DNA of 64,000 nt, from NCBI RefSeq assembly GCF_002797855.1, contig NZ_PGFB01000005.1:372001-436000 (forward strand), given 5' to 3'. Positions 1-8,094 of the stretch are shown here, piece after piece. Made by a program: the position numbers and the translations under genes. This DNA is from Compostimonas suwonensis. Its GTDB lineage: Bacteria; Actinomycetota; Actinomycetes; Actinomycetales; Microbacteriaceae. A model generated the notes under the pieces. The model did no database searches. It worked only from the letters and a program-made list of their open reading frames with translations, and had not been told where the DNA came from. How positions within the stretch are numbered: the stretch's first letter is position 1; each line of letters opens with the position of its first letter.

Positions 1-1242
1 GTCGACGACGTTGGCCACGAGACGGAACCGGTCGCGCATGTCGCTCAGCGCGACCACGACGGCCGGGCCCGAGTCGGCCGTGAAGACGAGACGCACGGGG
101 TCGTCTTTGCCTCCGATGCCGAGCGGGTGGATCTCGAGCGTGGGGCGCGCGGTCGTGAGCGACGGCGAGACCTCGAGCATGTGCGCGCCGAGGATCTTCT
201 CGTCGCCGGGGACGAGGTCGTAGGTGTAGTCCTCCATGAGCGAGGCGCCGCCGGGCAGGCCCGCGCCCATCACCGAGGCGACGCGCACGAGCACGGCCGT
301 CTTCCAGTCGCCCTCGGCGCCGAAGCCGTAGCCCTCGGCCATCAGACGCTGCACGGCGAGGCCGGGCAGCTGCTTCAGTGCGCCGAGGTCTTCGAAGCTC
401 GTGGTGAAGGCGCCGAAGCCGCCCTCCTCGAGAAAGGAGCGCAGGCCCAGCTCGATGGCCGCGCCGTCGCGCAGAGAGGAGTGGCGCTCTCCCCCGCGCC
501 GCAGCTCGGGGACCACGTCGTACAGCTCTTCGTACTCGGCCACGAGCGAGTCGACATCCGACGAGGATGCCGCGGCCACGGCATCCGCGAGCTCGTTGAC
601 CCCCCAGGTGTTGACCTGCACGCCGAACCGCAGCTCGGCCTCGGTCTTGTCGCCCTCGGTCACGGCGACGTAGCGCATGTTGTCGCCGAAGCGCGCGAGC
701 TTGAGCTCGTGGGAGGCCGCCCAGCCCGCGGCGGCGCGGGTCCAGGTGCCGATCTGCTGCTGCACCACGGGGTTGGTGGCGTGGCCGACGACGGTCTTGC
801 GCGCGACGCCGAGCCGGGTCTGGATGTAGCCGAACTCGCGGTCGCCGTGGGCGGCCTGGTTGAGGTTCATGAAGTCGAAGTCGATCTCGCCCCAGGGCAG
901 CTCGACGTTGGCCTGCGTGTGCAGGTGCAAGAGCGGCTTCTGCAGCGCGTCGAGACCGGCGATCCACATCTTGGCGGGGCTGAAGGTGTGCATCCAGGCG
1001 ACGAGGCCGATCACCGCGTCGTCGGCGTTCGCCTCGAGGGCCGCGCGCCGGATCGACTCCGAGTCGGTGAGCACGGGCTTCCAGACGATGCGAACCGGGA
1101 TGCCGGCCGCGTCGTCGAGCGCGCGCGCGATCTGCTGGGACTGCTCCGCGACCTGCCGGAGGGTCTCCTCGCCGTACAGGTTCTGGCTGCCGGTGAGGAA
1201 CCAGACCTCGTACTGCTCGAGGGAGGTGGTGAGCTGGGGCAT
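1..1242 (-). CDS. araA: L-arabinose isomerase (3' end outside window)
   Basis: Converts L-arabinose to L-ribulose in the cytoplasm, the first step of arabinose use. 414 codons are visible; the family is usually about 500 residues, so the C-terminus lies beyond base 1. Recognisable AraA blocks are [12 protein letters not shown] near the start, [42 protein letters not shown] and [10 protein letters not shown]. The ATG at 1240-1242 lies 5 bp after the araD stop, so it is the third gene of an araB-araD-araA transcript and should share the operator upstream of araB. The match is clear at every family block; only the missing end is uncertain. Confidence 0.97.
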   Translation of the reverse strand, partial: MPQLTTSLEQYEVWFLTGSQNLYGEETLRQVAEQSQQIARALDDAAGIPVRIVWKPVLTDSESIRRAALEANADDAVIGLVAWMHTFSPAKMWIAGLDALQKPLLHLHTQANVELPWGEIDFDFMNLNQAAHGDREFGYIQTRLGVARKTVVGHATNPVVQQQIGTWTRAAAGWAASHELKLARFGDNMRYVAVTEGDKTEAELRFGVQVNTWGVNELADAVAAASSSDVDSLVAEYEELYDVVPELRRGGERHSSLRDGAAIELGLRSFLEEGGFGAFTTSFEDLGALKQLPGLAVQRLMAEGYGFGAEGDWKTAVLVRVASVMGAGLPGGASLMEDYTYDLVPGDEKILGAHMLEVSPSLTTARPTLEIHPLGIGGKDDPVRLVFTADSGPAVVVALSDMRDRFRLVANVVD

Positions 1243-1247
1243 GACTT

Positions 1248-1967
1248 CTAGTCCTCCTGGGTGAGTTCGCCCTGCGGGGCTTGGCCGTAGACGTTCTGGT
1301 AGCGGTCGAAGAGGGCGTCGACGGCCTCGGGAGCGATCGGCTTCGGCTCGCCGAGCTGGCGGGCGATGTGCACGGTGCGTGCGACATCCTCGACCATCAC
1401 GGCCGCCTTGACGGCGTCGCGTGCGTCCTTGCCGATCGTGAACGGACCGTGGTTGCGCATGAGCACGGCGCGCGAGCGGTGCCCGGCGAGGGTCTCGACG
1501 ATGCCACGGCCGATCGAGTCGTCGCCGATGATCGCGAAGGGCCCGACCGGGATCTCGCCGCCGAACTCGTCGGCCATCGCCGTGATCACGCACGGGATCG
1601 CCTCGTGGCGCGCGGCCCAGGCGGTCGCATAGGTCGAGTGCGTGTGCACGACCCCGCCGACCTCGGGCATGTTGCGGTAGACGTAGGCGTGGGCGGCCGT
1701 GTCGCTCGACGGGGAGCGGTCGCTTCCGGGGGTGCCCGGGATGACGGCGCCGTCGAGGTCGCACAGGATCATGTTGCCCGGCGCGAGGTCGTCGTAGCTC
1801 ACACCCGAGGGCTTGATGACGAAGAGCTCGGCTCCGGGCACCCGCTGCGAGACGTTGCCGCCCGTCCACACGACGAGGCCGTAGCGAGTGAGCTCGGAGT
1901 GGAGGGCCGCGACATCCTGCCGGGACTTCTCGATGGCGATCTCGATCTGCGGGGCGAAGGTCGTCAT
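1248..1967 (-). CDS. araD: L-ribulose-5-phosphate 4-epimerase
   Basis: Epimerises L-ribulose 5-phosphate to D-xylulose 5-phosphate, feeding arabinose into the pentose phosphate pathway. The 239-residue protein is a class II aldolase-fold enzyme: TGGNVSQR near residue 35, the phosphate-binding SSDT at 87-90, and the metal ligands His108 and His110 in HTHST plus His173 in RNHGPF. The ATG overlaps the araB stop as ATGA (1964-1967), indicating translational coupling. Fuculose-phosphate aldolases share the fold, but the position between araB and araA settles the assignment. Confidence 0.95.
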   Translation of the reverse strand: MTTFAPQIEIAIEKSRQDVAALHSELTRYGLVVWTGGNVSQRVPGAELFVIKPSGVSYDDLAPGNMILCDLDGAVIPGTPGSDRSPSSDTAAHAYVYRNMPEVGGVVHTHSTYATAWAARHEAIPCVITAMADEFGGEIPVGPFAIIGDDSIGRGIVETLAGHRSRAVLMRNHGPFTIGKDARDAVKAAVMVEDVARTVHIARQLGEPKPIAPEAVDALFDRYQNVYGQAPQGELTQED

Positions 1968-3691
1968 GCGCCCGCCTCCTCTGCTGTTGTGGTCTGAGCT
2001 GTCTCGGCCTGTGCTGTCTCGAGGGCTTCGCGTCGGCGGTCCTTGAGCCGTTTCATCACATCGTTGGCCCCGCGGCCGAAGTAGTCGTGCAGCGTCGCGT
2101 ACTCCGCGTAGAGCGCGTCGTAGGCGTCGGCGCGGGCCTCGTCGGGCTGGTAGGCGTCGGCCTGCAGTCGACCCATGGCGTCGCTGGCCTCGCGGATGTC
2201 GCGGTAGGCGCCCGCGGCGACGGCGGCGTGCATCGCGCTGCCGAGGGCCGGGCCCTGCTCGCTGCCGATGACGGAGATGGGCAGGCGCAGGATGTCGCTG
2301 TAACTCTGCATGAGGAAGGCGTTCTTGATGAGGCCGCCGGCCGCGATGAACTCGGTGACGGGCACCCCGGAGTCGTTGAACGTCTCGACGATCATGCGGG
2401 TGCCGAAGGCCGTGCTCTCGAGGAGTGCACGGTAGATCTCCTCGGGGCGGGTCGCGAGGGTCTGGCCGAGGAGGAGCCCGGAGAGCTCGGTGTCGACGAG
2501 CACGGAGCGGTTGCCGTTGTTCCAGTCGAGCGCGAGCAGCCCGTGGGCGCCGACGGGCTGGTCCTTGACGAGCTCGGTGAGGTGCTGGTGCACGCTGAGG
2601 CCGGCGGCCGCGGCATCCGTGACGTAGCTCGCCGGCACCTGGTTCTTCACGTACCAGGCGAAGATGTCGCCCACGCCCGACTGCCCGGCCTCGTAGCCGT
2701 AGAGTCCCGAGACGATGCCGCCGTCGACGACGCCGCACATGCCCGGAACCTCGACGAGCCGGTCGGAGTTCATCACGTGGCAGGTCGAGGTGCCCATGAT
2801 CGCGACCATCTGGCCGGGATGCACGGCTCGCGCGGCGGGAGCGGTGACGTGCGCGTCGACGTTGCCGACCGCGACCGCGATGCCCTCGCGCAGGCCCGTC
2901 CAGGCGGCGGCCTGCGCGCTCAGTGTGCCCGCGGCATCCCCCAGCTGGCCGATCTCGTGGGCGACCTTGGTCTCGGCGAAGTCGGCGAAGTCGGGGTTGA
3001 GCGCACCGAGGAACTCGCGGCTCGGGTACTCGCCGTCTTGCAGGATGCCCTTGTAGCCGGCCGTGCAGGCGTTGCGCACGTAGTTGCCGGTGAGCTGCCA
3101 GACGATCCAGTCGGCGGCCTCGACCCAGTGCTCCATCCGGTCGTAGATCTCGCGGTCCTCCTCGAGCAGCTGGAGGCCTTTCGCGAACTCCCACTCGCTC
3201 GAGATGAGCCCGCCGTAGCGCGGCAGCCAGCTCTCGTTCCTCGCCGCGGCGAGCTCGTTGATGCGATCGGCGTGCGGCTGCGCGGCGTGGTGCTTCCAGA
3301 GCTTCACGTAGGCGTGCGGCCGGCCGGCGAACTCGGGCAGCTCGTTGAGCGGGGTGCCGTCGGCGAGCGTCGGCACCATCGTGCAGGCCGTGAAGTCGGT
3401 GCCGATGCCGATGACCTGCGCAGGGTCGATGCCTGCCCGGGCGACGGCCTGGGGAACGGCGGTCTTGAGCACGTCGACGTAGTCGGAGGGCACCTGCAGC
3501 GCCCACTCGGGCGGCAGGGTCTCGCCGGTCTCGGCGAGCACGCTGTCCATGACCGCGTGCGGATAGTCGAGCACGGCCTCGGCGAGCTCCTCGCCGTCGG
3601 AGACGCGCACGACCACGGCACGACCGGACAGGGTGCCGTAGTCGATGCCGATGACGTACTGCTCGGGCGTGGTTGACACGGTTTCGCTCAC
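1964..3691 (-). CDS. araB: Ribulokinase (FGGY family)
   Basis: Phosphorylates L-ribulose with ATP to give L-ribulose 5-phosphate. The 575-residue protein begins with the FGGY nucleotide-binding strand [14 protein letters not shown] and carries [14 protein letters not shown], the AraB-type [13 protein letters not shown] block near residue 395 and a C-terminal [13 protein letters not shown] adenosine-site motif. Start is GTG at 3689-3691 with a GAGGGAG ribosome site about 10 nt upstream; an in-frame extension into the promoter is less likely. First gene of the operon, preceded by a promoter and a LacI-type operator (3745-3800). Confidence 0.95.
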   Translation of the reverse strand: MSETVSTTPEQYVIGIDYGTLSGRAVVVRVSDGEELAEAVLDYPHAVMDSVLAETGETLPPEWALQVPSDYVDVLKTAVPQAVARAGIDPAQVIGIGTDFTACTMVPTLADGTPLNELPEFAGRPHAYVKLWKHHAAQPHADRINELAAARNESWLPRYGGLISSEWEFAKGLQLLEEDREIYDRMEHWVEAADWIVWQLTGNYVRNACTAGYKGILQDGEYPSREFLGALNPDFADFAETKVAHEIGQLGDAAGTLSAQAAAWTGLREGIAVAVGNVDAHVTAPAARAVHPGQMVAIMGTSTCHVMNSDRLVEVPGMCGVVDGGIVSGLYGYEAGQSGVGDIFAWYVKNQVPASYVTDAAAAGLSVHQHLTELVKDQPVGAHGLLALDWNNGNRSVLVDTELSGLLLGQTLATRPEEIYRALLESTAFGTRMIVETFNDSGVPVTEFIAAGGLIKNAFLMQSYSDILRLPISVIGSEQGPALGSAMHAAVAAGAYRDIREASDAMGRLQADAYQPDEARADAYDALYAEYATLHDYFGRGANDVMKRLKDRRREALETAQAETAQTTTAEEAGA

Positions 3692-3744
3692 CGTCGTGGA
3701 CTCCCTCGTCTGTCAGCGCGGTCGTCGCGCTCGGAACCGCCGAA

Positions 3745-3800
3745 TGTGAACGGTCACATCGACGGGACAATGGTAGTCACACCGCGCCCGCCGCTGTCAA
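3745..3800 (-). promoter_or_regulatory. araBDA promoter with LacI-type operator
   Basis: On the minus strand, TTGACA (3795-3800) and TACCAT (3770-3775) form a -35/-10 pair with a long 19-bp spacer. TGTGAACGGTCACA (3745-3758) is an imperfect palindrome with the central CG typical of LacI-family operators. It lies just downstream of the -10, where bound repressor would block transcription. It closely matches the palindrome at the start of the lacI-type gene that ends at 5742 (TGTGCACGTTCACA, 6761-6774). Promoter elements are inferred by eye. Confidence 0.6.
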
Positions 3801-3864
3801 GTTCTCGCGGCTCACAGCACCCTCCCAGCGCGGAACGGGAGCGTAGAGCCGCGGCGTCCGAACC

Positions 3865-3904
3865 GCGTACGTACTGTGCACGAACTGCGTACGAACTGTG
3901 CACG
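3865..3904 (+). promoter_or_regulatory. Two 18-bp direct repeats before the MarP-like gene
   Basis: GCGTACGTACTGTGCACG (3865-3882) recurs with one change at 3887-3904. The 22-bp period is two helical turns, so two proteins could bind on the same face. The first copy contains TACTGT, a possible -10. The pair ends 21 bp before the ATG at 3926. A binding site is inferred; nothing shows which protein would use it. Confidence 0.4.
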
Positions 3905-3925
3905 CGTCACCAGGAGAGGAGCGAT

Positions 3926-5110
3926 ATGCCCGGCTCGCTCATCCTCGACGTGCTGCTCGTGCTCGTGCTGCTCGCCTATCTCGTCTACGGCTTCCGTCTG
4001 GGCTTCATCCGCAGCATCGCCGGCATCGGAGGCCTCGTGGCCGGCGCCGTCGCGGCGATCCTCGCCATCCCGCTCGTCTCGTCGTGGGTGCCGCAGCCGC
4101 AGTGGCGGGTGGCGGCCGTGCTGGCGACCGTGCTCGTGCTCATCGCGGCGGGCAACACCCTGGGCCTGTGGATCGGGCGGCTCATCGGGCGCCCGATCGA
4201 TCGCACCCCCCTGCGGGTCGTCGACCGGATCGTCGGCGCCGTCGCCGCGGTCGTGCTCACCGGCCTGCTGCTCTCGCTCGTCGCGGGCGGCGTGTCATCA
4301 CTCGGCATCCCCGTCGTCACCCAGGCCATCTCCTCCTCCGCCGTCCTGCGCACGATCGACAACCTCACCCCCGACCCGGTCGACTCGCTGCTCGCCCAGA
4401 TCCGTTCCGCGGTCGTCGACGACGGCATCCCGACCATCACGGGGGCGCTCGGCGCGGGGCAGACCCTCGAGATCCCGGATGTCGACACCACGAGCGACGA
4501 GCTGAGCGTCGCCGCCCGCTCGGTCGTGCGGATCACCGGCAACGCCTACGCCTGCGGTCAGGGCCAGGCCGGCAGCGGGGTCGTCATCGCCCCGGAGCGC
4601 GTACTGACGAACGCGCACGTCGTCGCCGGCGTCGACCAGCCGATCGTCGAGACTCCGGGCGACACCGCGCGCCCCGGCGAGATCGTCTACTTCGACCCCG
4701 TCGACGACCTCGCCGTCATCGCCGTGGACGGCCTCGCCGCGAGCCCGCTGCCGTTCACGCCGAACCTCGCCGTCGGTGAGGCGGCCGTCGTCGACGGCTA
4801 CCCCTTCGGCGGGCCGTTCAGCTCGCAGCCGGCCGTCGTCAACGCCGTCGACAGCATCTCGGTGCCCGACATCTACGGCCAGAACCCGTCGCCCCGCCAG
4901 GTCTACGTGCTCTCGGCCGTGGTCGAGCACGGCAACTCGGGCGGGCCCCTGCTCACCGAGGACGGCTCCGTCGTGGGCCTCGTCTTCGCGAAGGACACCG
5001 CTGCGGCGAAGATCGGCTACGCGCTCGCCATGGACGAGCTCACACCCGTCATCGCGCAGGCCCCCGCGCTCAACGCCGCCGTGCCCACGGGCGACTGCAT
5101 CAAGCTCTGA
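3926..5110 (+). CDS. marP: MarP-like membrane-anchored serine protease
   Basis: 394-residue membrane protein with about four N-terminal hydrophobic helices (roughly residues 5-125, CvpA-like) followed by an extracytoplasmic trypsin-like domain. The triad is His231 (TNAHVVAG), Asp260 (FDPVDDLAVI) and Ser338 (GNSGGPL). Cys210 and Cys391 could form a disulfide. Length, triad spacing and the cysteine pair match mycobacterial MarP (about 397 residues), an acid- and oxidant-resistance protease. ATG at 3926 follows AGGAGAG at a proper distance; longer in-frame starts lack this. The function in this organism is inferred from the family. The stop codon lies in the first unit of a tandem repeat. Confidence 0.85.
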   Translation: MPGSLILDVLLVLVLLAYLVYGFRLGFIRSIAGIGGLVAGAVAAILAIPLVSSWVPQPQWRVAAVLATVLVLIAAGNTLGLWIGRLIGRPIDRTPLRVVDRIVGAVAAVVLTGLLLSLVAGGVSSLGIPVVTQAISSSAVLRTIDNLTPDPVDSLLAQIRSAVVDDGIPTITGALGAGQTLEIPDVDTTSDELSVAARSVVRITGNAYACGQGQAGSGVVIAPERVLTNAHVVAGVDQPIVETPGDTARPGEIVYFDPVDDLAVIAVDGLAASPLPFTPNLAVGEAAVVDGYPFGGPFSSQPAVVNAVDSISVPDIYGQNPSPRQVYVLSAVVEHGNSGGPLLTEDGSVVGLVFAKDTAAAKIGYALAMDELTPVIAQAPALNAAVPTGDCIKL

Positions 5111-5204
5111 GCAGGCGGCACGCTCTGAGCAGGCGGCACGCTCTGAGCAGGCGGCACGCTCTGAGCAGGCGGCACGCTCTGAGCAGACGGCACGCTCTGA
5201 GCGG
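5104..5204. repeat. 18-bp minisatellite across the MarP-like stop codon
   Basis: GCTCTGAGCAGGCGGCAC is repeated 5.6 times (starts 5104, 5122, 5140, 5158, 5176 and a partial unit at 5194); the fifth copy has one change. The first unit contains the TGA of the upstream gene and the last ends 6 bp before the stop of the convergent NTF2-like gene. The in-frame stop stays in place whatever the copy number. Confidence 0.9.
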
Positions 5205-5209
5205 AGAGC

Positions 5210-5596
5210 CTACGAGGGCAGAAGACTTGCCGAGGGCACGGACTGGTTCATCCACCACTCGGTGAACTCGCGGGCGCGGCCGTCCTCGGCCAGGCGGATG
5301 ACCCACAGATTGCTGTAGTTCGGGGCGTTCGAGTACACGGTCACCCCCTGCACGACGGCGACGGCGTCCGTCACGGCGAGCGGGGTCCATTCGAAGGTCG
5401 TGGTGCCCGGTTCGTCCCGCCGTTCGAGCCACCCGGAGACGATCTGCGCGTGGCCGTGCCAGGGCTCGACCCAGGGGTCGGTGCGGTAGTCGGCATCCTC
5501 GGTGAAGAGCGCGCGGATGTCGGCCGGATCGTTGCTCTGCCAGGCCCGGCGGTATCCGGCGATCCACTCCGCGACGGGGTCGGCGATCTCACTCAT
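5210..5596 (-). CDS. NTF2/SnoaL-like domain protein
   Basis: 128-residue single-domain protein. The N-terminal helix (VAEWIAGYRRAWQSND), the RALFTEDADYRTDPW stretch, and strands ending in VVQGVTVYSNAPNYSNLWV fit the NTF2-like alpha+beta cone fold used by SnoaL cyclases, ketosteroid isomerases and many small-molecule-binding proteins. The cavity residues do not tell which. The ATG at 5594-5596 is preceded by GGAGG almost directly, so the start is reasonable but not certain. It is convergent with the MarP-like gene and shows no functional link to its neighbours. Confidence 0.8.
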   Translation of the reverse strand: MSEIADPVAEWIAGYRRAWQSNDPADIRALFTEDADYRTDPWVEPWHGHAQIVSGWLERRDEPGTTTFEWTPLAVTDAVAVVQGVTVYSNAPNYSNLWVIRLAEDGRAREFTEWWMNQSVPSASLLPS

Positions 5597-5649
5597 GCCT
5601 CCGTTCTACGCCCCCTCAGCGGCGATCACCACCCGGCGCCATCCGACCA

Positions 5650-5738
5650 CCATCCGATCGCCACACCGCCGCCACCCGGAACGTCACCCCGAGCGCCACC
5701 CCAGGGGCCACCCGGCGCCACCCCGAGCGCCACCCCTC
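5650..5738. repeat. Degenerate GCGCCACCC-rich stretch
   Basis: The gap between the two minus-strand genes is filled with loosely repeated CGCCACCCCGAG / GCCACCCGG words on the plus strand. Spacing and units are irregular, so this is a decayed minisatellite rather than an array. No hairpin with a T-tract is visible here. Confidence 0.5.
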
Positions 5739-5741
5739 CGG

Positions 5742-6773
5742 TCAGAGGCGGGGAGGGGCCGTGGAGGCGCGGACGACGAGCTCGGGCACGACGTCGCCGG
5801 GGTCGTCGGGCGGCGTGCCCTCGATCTCGCCGAGCAGCCGGGCGATGCAGCGGCGGCCGAGCTCGGCGAAGTCCTGGCGCACGGTCGTCAGCGGCGGCCA
5901 GAAGTGGGCCGCCTCGGGGATGTCGTCGAAGCCCACGACGCTCACCTCGCGGGGAACGTCGAGGCCGGCATCCCGCACGGCGTGCAGAACACCGAGCGCC
6001 ATCTGGTCGTTCGACGAGAACACGGCCGTGAAGCCTCCGGCGGCGAGCATCCGGCGACCGGCCTCGTAGCCGGCCGCGGCCGTCCAGTCCCCGACGACGG
6101 GCGCTGCGACCGGCAGACCGCTCGCAGCCAGCTCCTGCTCGAAGCCGAGCACGCGGGCCTGCGCCTCGACCCAGTCGGTGGGCCCGGCGAGGTGCAGGAT
6201 GTCGCGGTGCCCCAGCCCCACGAGGTGCCGCGTCGCCATCCGCGCCCCCGCCACCTGGTCGACCGAGAGCGCATGGCCGGCGCCCGCCGACTGCATCGTG
6301 ACGAAGGGAATGCTGATCGACATCTCGGCGAGGGTCGTCGCGATGCGCACCTGCGGGGCGATGACGACGAGGCCTTCGACCGCCTGCGACATCAGGTGGT
6401 TGAGCGCCGAGCGCATGGACTCCGGGTCGTCGAGGTCGAGGTTCGCCGTGTTGACGAAGTAGCCCGCCTCGCGCGCGGCCTCCTCGATGGCGGCGATGCT
6501 GCTCGCGGGGCCGTACTGCTGACTCGACGCGCGCAGCACCCCGATCGTGCGCGATCGGCTCGTCACGAGCCGGCGGGCGGCGAGATTGGGGCGGTACTGC
6601 AGTTGCTCCATGGCCTCGAGCACCCGCTGCCTGGTCGTGTCGCGGATGCTCGTGTGATCGTTGAGCACCCGCGAGACGGTCTGGTGCGAGACCTCGGCGA
6701 GGCGCGCGACATCCCGGATGCTGGGGGCCCGCCCCTTCGCAGGCTCGGTCGGCTCGTCGGTGTGCACGTTCAC
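5742..6773 (-). CDS. LacI-family regulator, probable repressor of araBDA
   Basis: 343 residues: an N-terminal lacI helix-turn-helix (SIRDVARLAEVSHQTVSRVL, about residues 18-37), the hinge YRPNLAARRLVTSRSRTIGV, then a periplasmic-binding-protein-like sensor domain (SVVGFDDIPEAAHFWPPLTTV near residue 290). It would bind DNA as a dimer and release it on binding a sugar. GTG at 6771-6773 has no ribosome site; CATAAG on the minus strand 8 nt upstream would fit a leaderless transcript. Its own start codon lies inside a palindrome matching the araB operator, implying autorepression. That arabinose or a derivative is the effector is inferred from this match. Confidence 0.88.
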   Translation of the reverse strand: MNVHTDEPTEPAKGRAPSIRDVARLAEVSHQTVSRVLNDHTSIRDTTRQRVLEAMEQLQYRPNLAARRLVTSRSRTIGVLRASSQQYGPASSIAAIEEAAREAGYFVNTANLDLDDPESMRSALNHLMSQAVEGLVVIAPQVRIATTLAEMSISIPFVTMQSAGAGHALSVDQVAGARMATRHLVGLGHRDILHLAGPTDWVEAQARVLGFEQELAASGLPVAAPVVGDWTAAAGYEAGRRMLAAGGFTAVFSSNDQMALGVLHAVRDAGLDVPREVSVVGFDDIPEAAHFWPPLTTVRQDFAELGRRCIARLLGEIEGTPPDDPGDVVPELVVRASTAPPRL

Positions 6774-6774
6774 A
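6761..6774. promoter_or_regulatory. LacI-type autoregulatory operator over the start codon
   Basis: TGTGCACGTTCACA is an imperfect palindrome (TGTGnACGTnCACA) overlapping the GTG start of the adjacent lacI-type gene. It shares TGTG..CG..CACA and overall spacing with 3745-3758 upstream of araB, which ties the two loci to one repressor. Confidence 0.6.
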
Positions 6775-6794
6775 CCGTGAGCTTATGCTGGCCG

Positions 6795-6865
6795 CTGTCG
6801 CGGCGCACGTTCTTCGTCGGGGCGCACCTTCTACGATGCGCCGTGACGAAGAACGTGCGCCGCGA
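6795..6865. repeat. Palindromic repeat family C, copy 1 (71 bp)
   Basis: Perfect 21-bp inverted arms at 6798-6818 and 6845-6865 (core GCGCACGTTCTTCGTC), with an inner 6-bp stem (6821-6826 with 6837-6842). The whole 71 bp is identical, in the same orientation, to 8012-8082. It begins 3 bp beyond the stop codon of the nuclease-like gene and 22 bp from the lacI start. Confidence 0.95.
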
Positions 6866-6868
6866 AGC

Positions 6869-7984
6869 TCAGCGGTGCGCACGAGGGACGCCTCGTTCGG
6901 CCAGAAAGCGGTGGAAGACGGGCGCGGCGAACGCGACGCTCCACGGCCAGCGGGCGAACGAGGCGTGTGCCGTCGCCCGCAGTTCGTCCTCGCGAAGCTT
7001 CTCGTCCCACACGATGTCACCCGGAGCCCGCGCGTCGGGTCCGTTCGGGCGTTCGTACTTTCCGCGCCCGTCGAACTCGCCGATGATCCGCGGCTCCTCC
7101 CACCAGAAGTCCACGTCGAAGTACGTTCCCCGGGCGTTCGGGAACCGCACCTGAAGCTCGGGGATGACGAAACCGAGCTCGTGCATACGTACTCTGCTCA
7201 GCGATTCGCCCGGGCTGCCCGAACGCGGGTCCGCGAACTCGATGGCACGGCGGGCGAGGCGGCCTCCACGACGGGGGTTCACCACGTCGAGCTCCTCCCT
7301 GAGCGACGATTTCGTGAGGCTCCAACGCCAGGGACCCGATCGGGGCGGGCCGCACGATCGGGCCAGCGATTCTCTGAGCGCATGATCGAGCATGACCACG
7401 GAGGTCAGGAAGCTCGACGTCGTCGCCACATCGACGAGGGTGCGAGCGAGGCTCGTCACCCGTGCTCCGTCGATGCTCTCGGTCGCGGCAGCAACCCGCG
7501 ACCGGTGCACCGTGATCCCGGATCGCGCGGTTCCGCCGGTCGCGCCCGGGTCGTGGGTGTGCACCGCATCGAGACGCGCATCGACGAAAGGCAGCCCGAA
7601 CAGCGCAGCCGCGGAGTGATGCGAGAAGGTCAGTCGGCCACGAGCAGCCTCGGATGCCGCGAGCACACGGATTCGATGGCGGGCACCCGCGCGCAGCCCC
7701 TTCCACCGCTCCCGCGGAAGGTAGAGGCCCCGGTGCACCCTCTGGAGCGTTCCCTCGCGAACGAGCCGGGCGAGCTGATCGGCTCCGACGCCGAGCTCGC
7801 GGAACCTCCGGGCACTGATCAGACCCGCGGCATCCGCGACACCGTCAGCACCGCCCGGGCCGCCCGCATCGCCCGCATCGCCCGCATCGCCGAGAATCTC
7901 ACGAATATCCACGCCCCCATGATCGGCGCAGAAGGACGACCCACGCGCCCGCTTCCCCGGCTCCTGTGCACTCACATCCGGCAT
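6869..7984 (-). CDS. AbiEi-like HTH / PD-(D/E)XK (DUF559, Vsr-like) protein between family C palindromes
   Basis: 371 residues in two parts. The N-terminal part has an AbiEi-antitoxin-like winged helix (LISARRFRELGVGADQLARL, then VHRGLYLPRERW). The C-terminal part is a restriction-nuclease-like domain: SPGES on a helix, an Asp in YFDVDFWWEEP, then EFDGRGKYE, which fits the D...ExD/Q...K layout of Vsr/DUF559 nucleases. The cellular role of this abundant actinobacterial family is unknown. ATG at 7982-7984 lies just after an AGGGTGGG stretch; an upstream in-frame start would fall inside the palindrome and is rejected, and a GTG near DIREILGD is possible. Residues 30-50 are a Gly/Ala/Asp low-complexity linker. 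Identical palindromes sit 3 bp beyond the stop and 27 bp upstream of the start. Confidence 0.8.
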   Translation of the reverse strand: MPDVSAQEPGKRARGSSFCADHGGVDIREILGDAGDAGDAGGPGGADGVADAAGLISARRFRELGVGADQLARLVREGTLQRVHRGLYLPRERWKGLRAGARHRIRVLAASEAARGRLTFSHHSAAALFGLPFVDARLDAVHTHDPGATGGTARSGITVHRSRVAAATESIDGARVTSLARTLVDVATTSSFLTSVVMLDHALRESLARSCGPPRSGPWRWSLTKSSLREELDVVNPRRGGRLARRAIEFADPRSGSPGESLSRVRMHELGFVIPELQVRFPNARGTYFDVDFWWEEPRIIGEFDGRGKYERPNGPDARAPGDIVWDEKLREDELRATAHASFARWPWSVAFAAPVFHRFLAERGVPRAHR

Positions 7985-8011
7985 CCCACCCTGTGCAGGG
8001 CGCACGTCATT

Positions 8012-8082
8012 CTGTCGCGGCGCACGTTCTTCGTCGGGGCGCACCTTCTACGATGCGCCGTGACGAAGAACGTGCGCCGCGA
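8012..8082. repeat. Palindromic repeat family C, copy 2 (71 bp)
   Basis: Identical to 6795-6865, including the asymmetric loop, so the two are direct repeats. Arms are at 8015-8035 and 8062-8082. It lies 12 bp beyond the stop codon of the cyclase-family gene and 27 bp upstream of the nuclease-like start. Confidence 0.95.
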
Positions 8083-8094
8083 GGGCGCGGCAAG

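Noticed and set aside
127-1251. 374-codon plus-strand frame opposite araA
   Set aside because: Antisense shadow of a fully recognisable araA; it has no domain and arises from the G/C-rich third positions.
1248-3770. 840-codon open frame across araB
   Set aside because: It is araD fused to the alternative frame of araB; the araB frame has full family similarity and an ATGA junction, and the long frame is a GC-rich shadow.
5650-5738. Possible CRISPR-like array of GCCACCC units
   Set aside because: Units are short, irregular and without spacers of constant length; no cas genes.
8012-8044. Extended start of the family C nuclease gene inside the palindrome
   Set aside because: It would place coding sequence in the repeat arm, and copy 1 shows the arm exists independently; the ATG at 7984 is more plausible.
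6795-8082. Family C unit as an insertion sequence
   Set aside because: No transposase, and no clear target duplication; the ends are direct copies of a palindrome rather than simple terminal inverted repeats.
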